Assembly (NCBI GenBank): GCA_963796565.1
Contig: CAWCMA010000006.1
Span: 1 to 64,000 of the forward strand
DNA length: 64,000 bases
Direction: 5' to 3'
DNA from: JAKAVN01 sp963796565
GTDB lineage: Bacteria; Desulfobacterota; Binatia; Binatales; Binataceae
Position numbers and translations under genes: made by a program. The notes beneath the pieces were generated by a model that searched no databases, was not told the DNA's origin, and was given only the letters and a program-made list of their open reading frames with translations. This document shows, one piece after another, positions 37,469 through 45,370 of the stretch. The first letter of the stretch is position 1. Each line of letters starts with the position of its first letter.

Positions 37469-38278
37469 CTTGCTAAGTCGTTAGGAAATACGAAGAGGAG
37501 ACCTGCGCTCGAGCAGAGCACGGTCTTCAATCTCGAAAAATATTTGCGCGCGAGCGGAGCCACGCGGCCCGAGGCATTCGACTGGAGGGACTCCGCGCCG
37601 CGGCTGGAGGACGAAGCGCTGTTCTGTCTCGGCTACATGATGGACATCGAGGCGCACACGATAATTTATCTGCGCGAGCTCCTGTCCACGAACGTGGTTC
37701 AGGATCCGTCCATCACTGCATTTCTAACCTGTTGGAACTACGAGGAATTCTTTCATTCTCAGGTATTGAAGCAATTTCTGACAAGTCAGGGCGTCACGGT
37801 CGATGACCAGCGCTTCGTCAATCTGCGGCGGCAAACGGCTGCCGATCGCATAGTCCGAATCGGCTCTCGGTTGCTGTCGCGGATGACCCGTCACTTCCCC
37901 GCCGTGCAGATGACGTGGGGCGCAATCAACGAGATGGTGGGCGTCGAATCCTACCGCGCGCTGGCGGAACGTACGCAACATCCGCTACTCGGAACAATTC
38001 TCAACCAGATCATCAAGGATGAGCGCCGCCACTTCTCGTTCTACTTCAATCAGGCCAAAGCTCGTCTGCGTCCACGGGCCGCCCAGGTGATCGCCACGGC
38101 CGTCATCAAGTATCTTTGGACTCCGGTTGGCAGCCCGGTTCGCGGCGAGGCCGCAACTCGACGCCTGCAAAATTACCTGTATCCCAACGAATCCGCCCGC
38201 CTGCGGCTCTTCGAACTGGATTCCACTATCGCGCGCTTGCCAGGATTCGGCTGGTTCAATCTGGCCACGCGCTACTGA
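37421..38278 (+). CDS. acyl-ACP desaturase-like diiron protein
   Basis: A 285-residue, all-helical protein with two ExxH iron motifs, WNYEEFFHSQ and IIKDERRHFSF, plus further helix glutamates (MDIEAHT, NEMVGVES). The pattern fits the plant-type acyl-ACP desaturase/ferritin-like superfamily, in which a di-iron centre and O2 introduce a double bond or hydroxyl into an acyl chain on ACP. The length is somewhat below that of stearoyl-ACP desaturases. Start ATG 37421 has GAGGT 8 bases upstream. The first about 16 residues (GRIDGQPQLD core) match the N-terminus of the MFS-PlsC fusion and look foreign to the diiron fold. Placement beside a fatty-acid P450 suggests joint acyl-chain tailoring. Confidence 0.8.
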   Translation: MGTRQAGRIDGQPQLDLAKSLGNTKRRPALEQSTVFNLEKYLRASGATRPEAFDWRDSAPRLEDEALFCLGYMMDIEAHTIIYLRELLSTNVVQDPSITAFLTCWNYEEFFHSQVLKQFLTSQGVTVDDQRFVNLRRQTAADRIVRIGSRLLSRMTRHFPAVQMTWGAINEMVGVESYRALAERTQHPLLGTILNQIIKDERRHFSFYFNQAKARLRPRAAQVIATAVIKYLWTPVGSPVRGEAATRRLQNYLYPNESARLRLFELDSTIARLPGFGWFNLATRY

Positions 38279-38309
38279 GATTGTAACGCCGCCCCGCGAC
38301 AAGTTCCTG

Positions 38310-38399
38310 TCAGGCCGGGGCCACTGCGATCGCCTCTCGGGTGTCGATGATCACCAGGGCCGCCTCATCGGCGCGGAATTCGGCGGGGTTCGAATTCAT
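38310..38399 (-). CDS. possible 29-residue small ORF or isochorismatase-type remnant
   Basis: On the minus strand, ATG 38399 follows GGAG by seven bases and opens a 29-codon frame ending at 38310. The peptide includes DEAALVIIDTREAI, which resembles the first beta-strand of cysteine hydrolases such as isochorismatases (ALLVID). It stops before any catalytic residue. It may be a decayed gene start, a real small protein, or chance; the good ribosome-binding site is the only positive evidence. Confidence 0.25.
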   Translation of the reverse strand: MNSNPAEFRADEAALVIIDTREAIAVAPA

Positions 38400-38536
38400 G
38401 TCACACTCCGTTGGCGCCCATGCGCAATTTGAACCGCCGCTCTGTGCCATCGATAGGAGATCTGCCGGCCAGCGACCAGTTCTCGCGGGAGTTTTCTGGA
38501 ACTACTATTACGCCACAAGGTCGCACTTTGGGGGAC

Positions 38537-39394
38537 ATGACAATTGGCGAAAGCACCATTCCAGACATGCGAGTAGCGAAGGCGAAAATCTCGGGAGCGT
38601 CGCGACCGCCGCGATTGCCTCGGATCGCGGTTGACCCGAGCGTTCCGCTGCTCGAGCGCGACTCCACGCGCGTCGCGATCATCGAACCGAGTCGCATCAT
38701 CAAACCCATCGACGTCGCCGAGCACTGCGTTCTGTGCTTTTTCCAGGAAGTCATCAGGGAACTCGTGCGTGAGGGCGCCCAGGCGCGCCACGTCCATAAC
38801 GGCGAAAGCGAGGCGGGCGACTACCCGGTCTACGAGTTGGATTATGGAGGCCGGCGGCTCGCCATCGTTCATCCCGGAGTCGGCGCTCCCAACGCGGCGG
38901 CGCGCCTGGAGCATATGATCGCGCTCGGATGCCGCAAGTTCATCGCGTGCGGCGGCGCCGGAGTCCTCGTCGGATCCATCGACGTCGGACATATCGTTGT
39001 CCCAACCGCGGCGATTCGCGACGAAGGCACCTCGTACCACTATCTGCCGCCGGCGCGCGAGGTCGCGCCCACGCGCCGCGCGCTTAGGGCGATCGAGGCG
39101 GTGCTGCGGGAGAACAATCACGATTACGTCCGCGGCAAGACCTGGACCACCGACGCGGTGTATCGCGAGACGCGTCCGCGCATGATGCGGCGGCAGAATG
39201 AAGGATGCGTCGTGGTCGAGATGGAGGCGGCGGCGTTCTTCTCCGTCGCGCGCTTTCGCCACGTCGAGTTGGCGCAAATCCTGTACGGCGGCGACAGCCT
39301 CGCCGGTCCGCGATGGGCTCCGCGTGGATGGAGCCGGCATGCGGTGCGCGAGCGGCTATTCCATCTTGCTGCCGAGGCCTGTCTGCGGCTATGA
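38537..39394 (+). CDS. nucleoside phosphorylase-like protein
   Basis: About 285 residues from ATG 38537 (GGGGGA just upstream); the frame is open back to 38411. The core has the PNP/uridine phosphorylase layout: AIVHPGVGAPNAAARLEHMIALGCRKFIACGGAGVL (phosphate and substrate loop), DVGHIVVPTAAIRDEGTSYHY, and VVEMEAAAFFSVARFR, where the Met-Glu pair normally binds ribose. The first 60 residues are outside the family pattern. It may cleave nucleosides to base and ribose-1-phosphate; the base cannot be predicted. Its stop is only six bases from the end of the convergent radical SAM gene. Confidence 0.78.
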   Translation: MTIGESTIPDMRVAKAKISGASRPPRLPRIAVDPSVPLLERDSTRVAIIEPSRIIKPIDVAEHCVLCFFQEVIRELVREGAQARHVHNGESEAGDYPVYELDYGGRRLAIVHPGVGAPNAAARLEHMIALGCRKFIACGGAGVLVGSIDVGHIVVPTAAIRDEGTSYHYLPPAREVAPTRRALRAIEAVLRENNHDYVRGKTWTTDAVYRETRPRMMRRQNEGCVVVEMEAAAFFSVARFRHVELAQILYGGDSLAGPRWAPRGWSRHAVRERLFHLAAEACLRL

Positions 39395-39400
39395 GGTTGC

Positions 39401-40813
39401 TCAGCCTGGATGCGGTCCGGTGGCCTCGAGCACGGCCTCGCGCCATTCGCGCTTCGCGGGCAGAATCGGCGGGATCGGGATGACCTCGGGCTCCGCGGTG
39501 GGCGCCGCTACGGAACCGATGTTCAGGGTCTGCGAGGCCTTGCGCATGAAAAGATTGTAGATCATCCATTGCGCGCGATGCCGCTTGCCACGCAGCGGGA
39601 AACGTCCGGCGATTGAAGACGCCGAATAGAATTGCGCGTAAGCGTCGCCTAAACCGATGCGCAGTTCGTCCGGCGACATCTGCGCCGGCCGATACACGAC
39701 GTGGCCCTGATCGTACATCGTCCAATCGAAGGAAACGATCCGGTTCGCCTTCTTCATCTCGTACCAGGTGAGCGTGCCCGGATAGGGCGTCAGCGCCGAA
39801 TAGGCGCAGGCGTCGTATTTCGCGTCGATATTGAACCTGGCGGTTTCCTCGAAGACCGAGCGTTCGTCGCCGTCGAAGCCAAACATGAACAAGCCGAACA
39901 CCATGATCCCGTACGAGTGCACCTTCTCCATCAGCGCGGCAAAGGTCTCCGGCCGATTGACGTGCTTGTGCACGCTGGTGAGCGTCGCGCGCGAGATCGA
40001 CTCGAAGCCGATGCTCAGCATCGTGCAGCCGCTTTCGGCCGCGAGCTCGAGCATGCGGTCGTCCTGCGCAAGTTTGGAAGTGACGCCGGCCTGCCAATGG
40101 ATGCCGCGTCCCTTCAATGCGCGCATCACTTCTTTCGGGCGCTCCGGCGTACCGAAAAAGTCGGCGTCGTTGATCGAGATGGTGCGCGCGCCGCAGTTCT
40201 CCATCTCGTGAATCACCTCGTCGACCGGCCGATAGCGGAACTTGAGGCCGTTCATCAGCGGCTCGGCGCAGAATGTGCAGCCTTGATGGCAGCCGCGCGA
40301 CGTTTGCACGAAGGTGCGGTTCACGTAACGGTTCTTCTTCAAGAGATCGTAACGGGGCATCGGCATCCCGACCATCGGATGCAGCGTGTCGGACTTATAG
40401 GTCCCGCGCATCGACCCCTGCTTGAGATCATCGAGCAGTTTGTCGATCACCAGCTCGACTTCGCCGATAACTACAGCGTCGCAATGCCTCAGCGCTTCCT
40501 GCGGCATGAAGCTTGGATGCACGCCGCCCATGACAACGGGGATGCCTGTGGCGCGGAATCGGTCGGCGATTTCGTAGCCGCGGTTGACGTAACTCGTCAT
40601 CGCGGAAATCCCGACCAGGTCCGCCTTCAAATCAAAGTCGATGGTCTCGATGTTTTCGTCAGTGAGCACTACTTCGTACTGGTCGTGTGGCAGGGACGCG
40701 GCAACTGCGAGTAAGCCTGCAAGCGGAGAGTACAGCGCTCGATTCATGTACAGCGGGCGGGTCGTAACCGAATCCGTTTTCGGATTGACGAGATGAATGA
40801 GGCGCGTGCGCAC
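39401..40813 (-). CDS. B12-binding-domain radical SAM protein
   Basis: A 470-residue protein starting at GTG 40813 with AGGAG seven bases upstream. The N-terminal about 150 residues resemble a cobalamin-binding Rossmann domain (VVLTDENIETIDFDLKADLVGISAMTS, VVMGGVHPSFMPQEAL), though without an obvious DxHxxG motif. The radical SAM cluster motif is RGCHQGCTFC with C175, C179 and C182. GFESISRATL and FMFGFDGDE are further family motifs. Such enzymes methylate or rearrange unreactive carbons in lipids or natural products. The substrate is unknown; the lipid-modifying genes upstream make a lipid plausible. Confidence 0.85.
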   Translation of the reverse strand: MRTRLIHLVNPKTDSVTTRPLYMNRALYSPLAGLLAVAASLPHDQYEVVLTDENIETIDFDLKADLVGISAMTSYVNRGYEIADRFRATGIPVVMGGVHPSFMPQEALRHCDAVVIGEVELVIDKLLDDLKQGSMRGTYKSDTLHPMVGMPMPRYDLLKKNRYVNRTFVQTSRGCHQGCTFCAEPLMNGLKFRYRPVDEVIHEMENCGARTISINDADFFGTPERPKEVMRALKGRGIHWQAGVTSKLAQDDRMLELAAESGCTMLSIGFESISRATLTSVHKHVNRPETFAALMEKVHSYGIMVFGLFMFGFDGDERSVFEETARFNIDAKYDACAYSALTPYPGTLTWYEMKKANRIVSFDWTMYDQGHVVYRPAQMSPDELRIGLGDAYAQFYSASSIAGRFPLRGKRHRAQWMIYNLFMRKASQTLNIGSVAAPTAEPEVIPIPPILPAKREWREAVLEATGPHPG

Positions 40814-42035
40814 GATGTTCTCCTGTGACCGGCCGGTACATGGAACCCAACGACATCACGACGAAGAAGCTTCCCGAGACCGCCAGAATAAACTGGTCTC
40901 AGTCAGGAGATTCCATCTTGGCATGCTGGAACGCCAATCACTATCCAGACCAGGAGTGAATCCTTACGAAAGCCGCCGATCTTGACGCTCAAGAATCGTA
41001 AAGTTAGTCAGGCGTGCCACAGTAACGAAATGTATTATCTGCTATAGGCACTGCTTTGCTCAAAGAACGCATTATTCAGAAGCAACGCCAGCGATTACGC
41101 TCTTTGCGAGCACGGCGGCGTCATAGATAAGTCAACCCGCTTTTAGCTCATTATGAATTTCTCGGGGCAGGGCACGACCTGCGGCACATCCCGCGCACCT
41201 CGGCCGGGACGATGTCGAGCAAGCCGCGCATCCGGTTGTCCGACAATCGAGAATTTTCCAGAGCAATCTTCGTTTGCGCTTTTATGGCGGCGCCGGCGTG
41301 TCTCACGCGGCGTCAAGACTCATCAGCGCATCGAGCGCAATCCAGGCAGCCGTTATAGAGATGGCTCAATAGTTCAGCCTCTGCCGGGTCAGCTAAGCCG
41401 AGATGTTCGCTCATCTGGTGCTCGCATGAGACGCAGACAGGGCAGAAGCGAACTTTGACAATGTGTGCGCAGGGCGGACGATGGCTCAAAAACGCTATTG
41501 GATGCCCATGCGCACGAACTGAGCGTAGACTGCGATTTCGGTGAGCGGAAGACTTCAATGACTTAGGCACGGTCGGCCCTCCTGCCTGTGAGAATTTCGC
41601 CGGATGGGCGCCCACGACTGTTTCGCCAGCGGGCATCGATGTTGAAGCGGTGACCAGAAACGGTTCGCAACGGTTGTGCCGGAGGTTGTAGACCCGGCGT
41701 TCCCGCAGGAACACGGTCAATGCAAAGCCAAAAACGTTGAGATCTCTGGTTTTTGGAACTGGCCATAATGGCGCATCACGAATCCATTGGGGCGTTTTGG
41801 TACAGGTGGCGGGAAAAAAGGGACACGTGGTGAAGATGCAGGATAAGAATAGCTGAACAAAGCCTGATAGAGGATACGTAGAAGCACGAGGCAGATTGCG
41901 CCGGTTTTCAGCCATCACCGGGCGCAGGCGCACGCGGGTATTCCTTGCCCACCGTCAGGCGGAGTCGGTGGCCGACCTGCAAAACCCTAGCGAGTTGAGG
42001 CGGCTTCACGCTCGAGCTTGGCGAAGACAGAAGGT
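40814..42035. other. 1.2-kb gene-poor region
   Basis: No convincing gene. A 206-codon minus-strand frame (41313-41933) has Cys-rich C-terminal codons but lacks a ribosome-binding site and domain character; shorter frames oppose it. The part 40980-41100 is AT-rich compared with the surroundings. No tRNA, inverted terminal repeat or transposase remnant is visible. It may be the decayed trace of a lost gene. Confidence 0.4.
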
Positions 42036-42065
42036 TTGACGCTCTCGCGCTCGTTACGCTATACG
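42036..42065 (+). promoter_or_regulatory. probable promoter of the IclR-type regulator
   Basis: TTGACG (42036-42041) and TATACG (42060-42065) with an 18-base spacer, 32 bases before ATG 42098. Confidence 0.45.
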
Positions 42066-42072
42066 GTACGAA

Positions 42073-42089
42073 GTTCCACCATCCGGAAC
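42073..42089. promoter_or_regulatory. possible IclR autoregulatory operator
   Basis: GTTCC-ACCATCC-GGAAC, five-base arms around seven bases, lies between the proposed -10 box and ATG 42098. IclR-family repressors often bind TTCC/GGAA-type inverted repeats in their own promoters, so self-repression is plausible. Confidence 0.4.
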
Positions 42090-42097
42090 ACGGCCAG

Positions 42098-42931
42098 ATG
42101 AACGCGAACGCGACGAGCGCTAGTAAAATCAAAGGGCCCGCCTACCGCGTACAGGTTATCGACCGCGCGCTCAGCGTGCTGGAGATGCTGGCCGACGAGG
42201 GCCAGCCGTTGTCGCTGGTCAAGCTTTCCAAAAGTTTGGATCTCCCCAAAAGCACGACGATGCGGTTGTTGATGGTCCTTGAGGGACATCGCTTTGTCCA
42301 AAAGAGCGCGGAGAACGGCCTGTATCGGCTGGGACTCAAATTGTTCGAGCTCGGGAGCAAGGCGGTCGCGCAGTTCGACCTGACCGAACGGGCGCGGCCC
42401 TACCTGGAGCGGTTGGTTTCGGGTACCGGGGAGACCGCATATCTGAGCGTGCTGGACGGTGGCGAGGCGCTGGTGCTCGAGCGCGTCGAATCCTCGCGAG
42501 CGGTGAGAGTGCCTACCAGCGTCGGCTGGCGACACCCGGCGCATTCCACTGCGGTGGGCAAGGTTCTGCTGGCGTTTACGCAGGAGAGCAAACTCACGGC
42601 CGTGCTCGGCAAAGGCCGTTTGCAAAGCTACACGCGAAAGACGATCACCTCGATCCCGCGGCTACGCGAGGAATTGCAGCGCGTGCGCGAGCGTGGTTTC
42701 GCGCTCGACGATGAGGAGACCGAGGACGGCCTCAGATGTATCGCCGCGGCCGTGCGAGAACACTCCGGTCAGGTAACCGCGGCGCTGGGCATTATCGGGC
42801 CGGCTTACCGCATCCCCGATGACGGTGTCGCGACGCTCGCCGCAACCGTTATCGGCGCAGCGGACAATCTGTCGGCCGAACTTGGCTGTCGCGTCGCCGA
42901 ACCAGGCGCGGCCAGACTGGATTGTCGGTAG
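42098..42931 (+). CDS. IclR-family transcriptional regulator
   Basis: A 277-residue protein. Residues about 12-75 form the winged helix-turn-helix (ALSVLEMLADEGQPLSLVKLSKSLDLPKSTTMRLLMVLEGHRFV). Residues about 95-260 form the IclR effector domain (AYLSVLDGGEALVLERVESSRAVRV, GWRHPAHSTAVGKVLLAF, ERGFALDDEETEDGLRCIAAAV, GIIGPAYRIPDD). It directly precedes the dioxygenase genes in the same direction and most likely controls them in response to an aromatic compound or a breakdown product. Confidence 0.93.
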   Translation: MNANATSASKIKGPAYRVQVIDRALSVLEMLADEGQPLSLVKLSKSLDLPKSTTMRLLMVLEGHRFVQKSAENGLYRLGLKLFELGSKAVAQFDLTERARPYLERLVSGTGETAYLSVLDGGEALVLERVESSRAVRVPTSVGWRHPAHSTAVGKVLLAFTQESKLTAVLGKGRLQSYTRKTITSIPRLREELQRVRERGFALDDEETEDGLRCIAAAVREHSGQVTAALGIIGPAYRIPDDGVATLAATVIGAADNLSAELGCRVAEPGAARLDCR

Positions 42932-42960
42932 AGACCGCAAGCAAGGGAGGAGGAACGAAC

Positions 42961-44214
42961 ATGGCGGCCTTTAACGCCGAATCGCATTGCGAGGTTGCCT
43001 GGCCCGCGGAAGGTCCATCGCGGGTTCCCTATCGGGTTTTCTTCGATCCGGCGATTCACGCGCTGGAGCAAGAGCGGTTGTTTCGCGGCCCGGTGTGGAA
43101 CTACGTGGCGCTGGAAGCGGAGGTGCCCAATCCGGGTGATTTCAAGGCGGTCTTCGTCGGCGATACTCCGATCGTCGTCACCCGCGGCAAGGAGGGCGGT
43201 CTACACGCGTTCGTCAACCGCTGCGCCCATCGGGGCGCCCTCGTTTGCCGGGAATTACGCGGCAACCGCCTAAGCCATCTCTGCATCTATCATCAATGGA
43301 GCTACGACCTGGAGGGCAATCTGATCGGCGTGCCCTTCCGCAAGGGTATCGACGGCAACGGCGGCTACGCGCCCGACTTCGACGGGTCACAGCATTCGCT
43401 GCGCAAGCTCAGGATCGCCGCCTACCACGGCCTGGTGTTCGTTTCCTTCGCCGAGGAGGTCGAACCGCTGGAGGACTACCTTGGCCCAATCATGCGGCCG
43501 TGGCTGGACCGCGTGTTCAACCGCCCGGTTCGGGTGCTGGGCTATGCACGGCAATGGATCGGCGGAAACTGGAAGCTTTATAACGAAAACGTTCGGGATC
43601 CTTACCACGCAAGTTTGTTGCATCTGTTCAACGCGACCTTCCGGATAGCGCGCTCCTCGCAACTTGGCGGCACGCTCAGCGACCAGCGCGGGCGGCACAA
43701 TCTGCTGCACGGCTATCAACGGGAGGCCCAGGGCGAGACGGCGGCCTATACCGCCGAGGGTATCAAGACGTACCAGGCGCAGTATGCGCTGGCGGATCCC
43801 TCGCTGATGGCGTCGCGGCAGGAGTATGAGGTCGCGTTGACGTTTTCGATCCACGCGATTTTTCCTTGTCTGGTAGTGCAGCAGATCTCCAACACGCTTG
43901 CGGCCCGGCAGATCGTGCCCAAAGGCCCCGATCAGTTCGAGCTCATCTTCACCTTTTTCGGCTACGAGGATGACGACGAGGAGATGCGCATGATGCGCAT
44001 CAAGCAGGCCAACCTGGTTGGTCCGGCGGGCTTCATCTCGCTCGAGGACGGACACGCGATCGAGTTGGTGCAGCAGGCGATCGTGCGCGAGAAGGACGCC
44101 TGCTCCTTCATCGAACTGGGTGGACGCGACACCGGCAGCCAGCAACATCTGGTAACCGAATCGGCGATTCGCGGCTTCTGGCAGTACTACCGCGAACTGA
44201 TGGGATTCAACTGA
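42961..44214 (+). CDS. aromatic-ring-hydroxylating dioxygenase, large (alpha) subunit
   Basis: A 417-residue Rieske oxygenase alpha subunit; GGGAGGAGG precedes ATG 42961. The Rieske [2Fe-2S] ligands are C88/H90 (CAHRG) and C108/H111 (CIYHQW). The mononuclear iron site is in NVRDPYHASLLHLF with H216 and H221. The C-terminal domain is complete. Together with the beta subunit downstream it should dihydroxylate an aromatic ring using O2 and electrons from a ferredoxin and reductase; those electron-transfer genes are not in this cluster. The substrate cannot be read from sequence; similarity of the layout to salicylate/anthranilate-type enzymes is only general. Confidence 0.92.
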   Translation: MAAFNAESHCEVAWPAEGPSRVPYRVFFDPAIHALEQERLFRGPVWNYVALEAEVPNPGDFKAVFVGDTPIVVTRGKEGGLHAFVNRCAHRGALVCRELRGNRLSHLCIYHQWSYDLEGNLIGVPFRKGIDGNGGYAPDFDGSQHSLRKLRIAAYHGLVFVSFAEEVEPLEDYLGPIMRPWLDRVFNRPVRVLGYARQWIGGNWKLYNENVRDPYHASLLHLFNATFRIARSSQLGGTLSDQRGRHNLLHGYQREAQGETAAYTAEGIKTYQAQYALADPSLMASRQEYEVALTFSIHAIFPCLVVQQISNTLAARQIVPKGPDQFELIFTFFGYEDDDEEMRMMRIKQANLVGPAGFISLEDGHAIELVQQAIVREKDACSFIELGGRDTGSQQHLVTESAIRGFWQYYRELMGFN

Positions 44215-44235
44215 GCAATTCCACGGATAGCATCT

Positions 44236-44718
44236 ATGGACAGAGAAATTCGCTCGGCGATCGAAGATCTGATCAATGCATACGGCCAATGCCTCGACGA
44301 CGATCGGCTGGAGGAATGGCCCGATTTCTTCACCGAAGATTGCCTGTATCAGATATTGCCGCGCGAGAACGCCGATCATGGCTTGAAGATCGCCGTGATT
44401 TACTGCGACAGCCGCCGGATGTTGCAGGACCGCGTAACCGCCCATCGCACGGCTAACTTGTTCGGGCCGCATCTTTACCGCCATCTGATGGGCGGCGTGC
44501 GAATTGGCCGACGCGAAGATGGACTGATCTCCGCGCGCACCAACTATTCCGTCTTTCGCACCGCTATCGATCCGATCCATTACGGTGCGACCGAGGTCTA
44601 TAGCGTCGGCGAGTACGTCGACAAGATCGTTTTCGTCGGCGACGTGCCGAAATTCAAAGAGCGGATCGTGATAGCGGACACGAGCCGGATTCAGTCGCTG
44701 CTGGTGACGCCCATCTGA
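44236..44718 (+). CDS. aromatic-ring-hydroxylating dioxygenase, small (beta) subunit
   Basis: A 160-residue NTF2-fold protein 21 bases behind the alpha subunit gene. Features of the beta family are EDLINAYGQCLDDDRLEEWPDFFTEDCLYQI near the N-terminus and the central HLMGGVRIGRREDGLISARTNYSVFRT. Beta subunits are structural and form the alpha3beta3 hexamer. Confidence 0.92.
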   Translation: MDREIRSAIEDLINAYGQCLDDDRLEEWPDFFTEDCLYQILPRENADHGLKIAVIYCDSRRMLQDRVTAHRTANLFGPHLYRHLMGGVRIGRREDGLISARTNYSVFRTAIDPIHYGATEVYSVGEYVDKIVFVGDVPKFKERIVIADTSRIQSLLVTPI

Positions 44719-44755
44719 AAGGGTGACGAAAAAATTCCGTCCGAGGGCAAAAACG

Positions 44756-45190
44756 ATGTCAGCACAGGAAAATATCAATCTGTGGGAAGAACATCTGCGG
44801 GGAGAGTTTCTTACCAAGAACCATCAGGAGTCCCTGGCCACGATGGTTGAGGGTGCCTCGGTATATACGCTTCCCACCGGCTGGGGCGGCACGGGCAAGG
44901 CCAGCCTGGGTCCGCTCTACCGCGACGAATTCATCCCGTCGATTCCACCCGATTGGCGGCACACCCTGCTCAACCGCGTCGCCACCGAAAATTGCATCGC
45001 CGAAGAAGCTCGCATCCAGTTCCATCATACCCAGCAGATGGATTGGTTCCTGCCGGGCGTGCCTGCAACGGGCAAAGAGATCGACGTGACGTTCATAATT
45101 TTCGTCGAGTTTCGCGACGGCAAGATGACCGCGGAGCGGATTTATTGGGATCATGCCGCGGTGCTGCGGCAGGCGGGATTGCTGAAATAA
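44756..45190 (+). CDS. NTF2/SnoaL-like protein
   Basis: A 144-residue protein, start ATG 44756 behind a weak GAGGG. The pattern TNHQESLATMVEG-type N-terminus, a central DEFIPSIPPDWRHTL block and the closing FVEFRDGKMTAERIYWDHAAVLRQAGLL are typical of SnoaL-like polyketide-cyclase or ester-cyclase folds. These act as small isomerases, cyclases or dehydratases, or have no known activity. Its position as third gene after the IclR regulator implies a role in the same aromatic pathway. Confidence 0.8.
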   Translation: MSAQENINLWEEHLRGEFLTKNHQESLATMVEGASVYTLPTGWGGTGKASLGPLYRDEFIPSIPPDWRHTLLNRVATENCIAEEARIQFHHTQQMDWFLPGVPATGKEIDVTFIIFVEFRDGKMTAERIYWDHAAVLRQAGLLK

Positions 45191-45310
45191 GGCGGCCCAT
45201 CACGCCAACCGATCGCGGACGGCGCCTCTTTCAGATTTCTTTTCCTGCCGTCGGATGAGGGCGCGCAGGGCGGCGACCGTACGCGCGATCGTGCCCGGTC
45301 AAACGCCCCG

Positions 45311-45331
45311 CCGGGCCGTACGAGGGCCCGG
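45311..45331. terminator. GC-rich hairpin between convergent genes
   Basis: CCGGGCC (45311-45317) and GGCCCGG (45325-45331) make a perfect 7-bp stem with a 7-base loop, in the gap between the SnoaL-like gene and the DUF1329 gene, which converge. A shared terminator is likely, although T-runs are absent. Confidence 0.45.
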
Positions 45332-45340
45332 CAGGGGCAG

Positions 45341-45370
45341 CTTCATGAACTAGCGCTTCATGAACTAGCG
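45341..45370. repeat. 15-bp tandem duplication across the DUF1329 stop codon
   Basis: CTTCATGAACTAGCG occurs twice in a row. On the minus strand this repeats the final coding triplet, the stop codon and the following nine bases of the DUF1329 gene, so a second in-phase copy of the gene end lies just downstream of the first. Confidence 0.9.

Noticed and set aside
41313..41933. 206-codon minus-strand frame in the gene-poor region
   Set aside because: No ribosome-binding site, no recognisable domain and competing frames; kept only as a note on the region.
43387..44817. 476-codon minus-strand frame opposite the dioxygenase genes
   Set aside because: Long only because of high GC; the plus strand encodes conserved Rieske oxygenase subunits.
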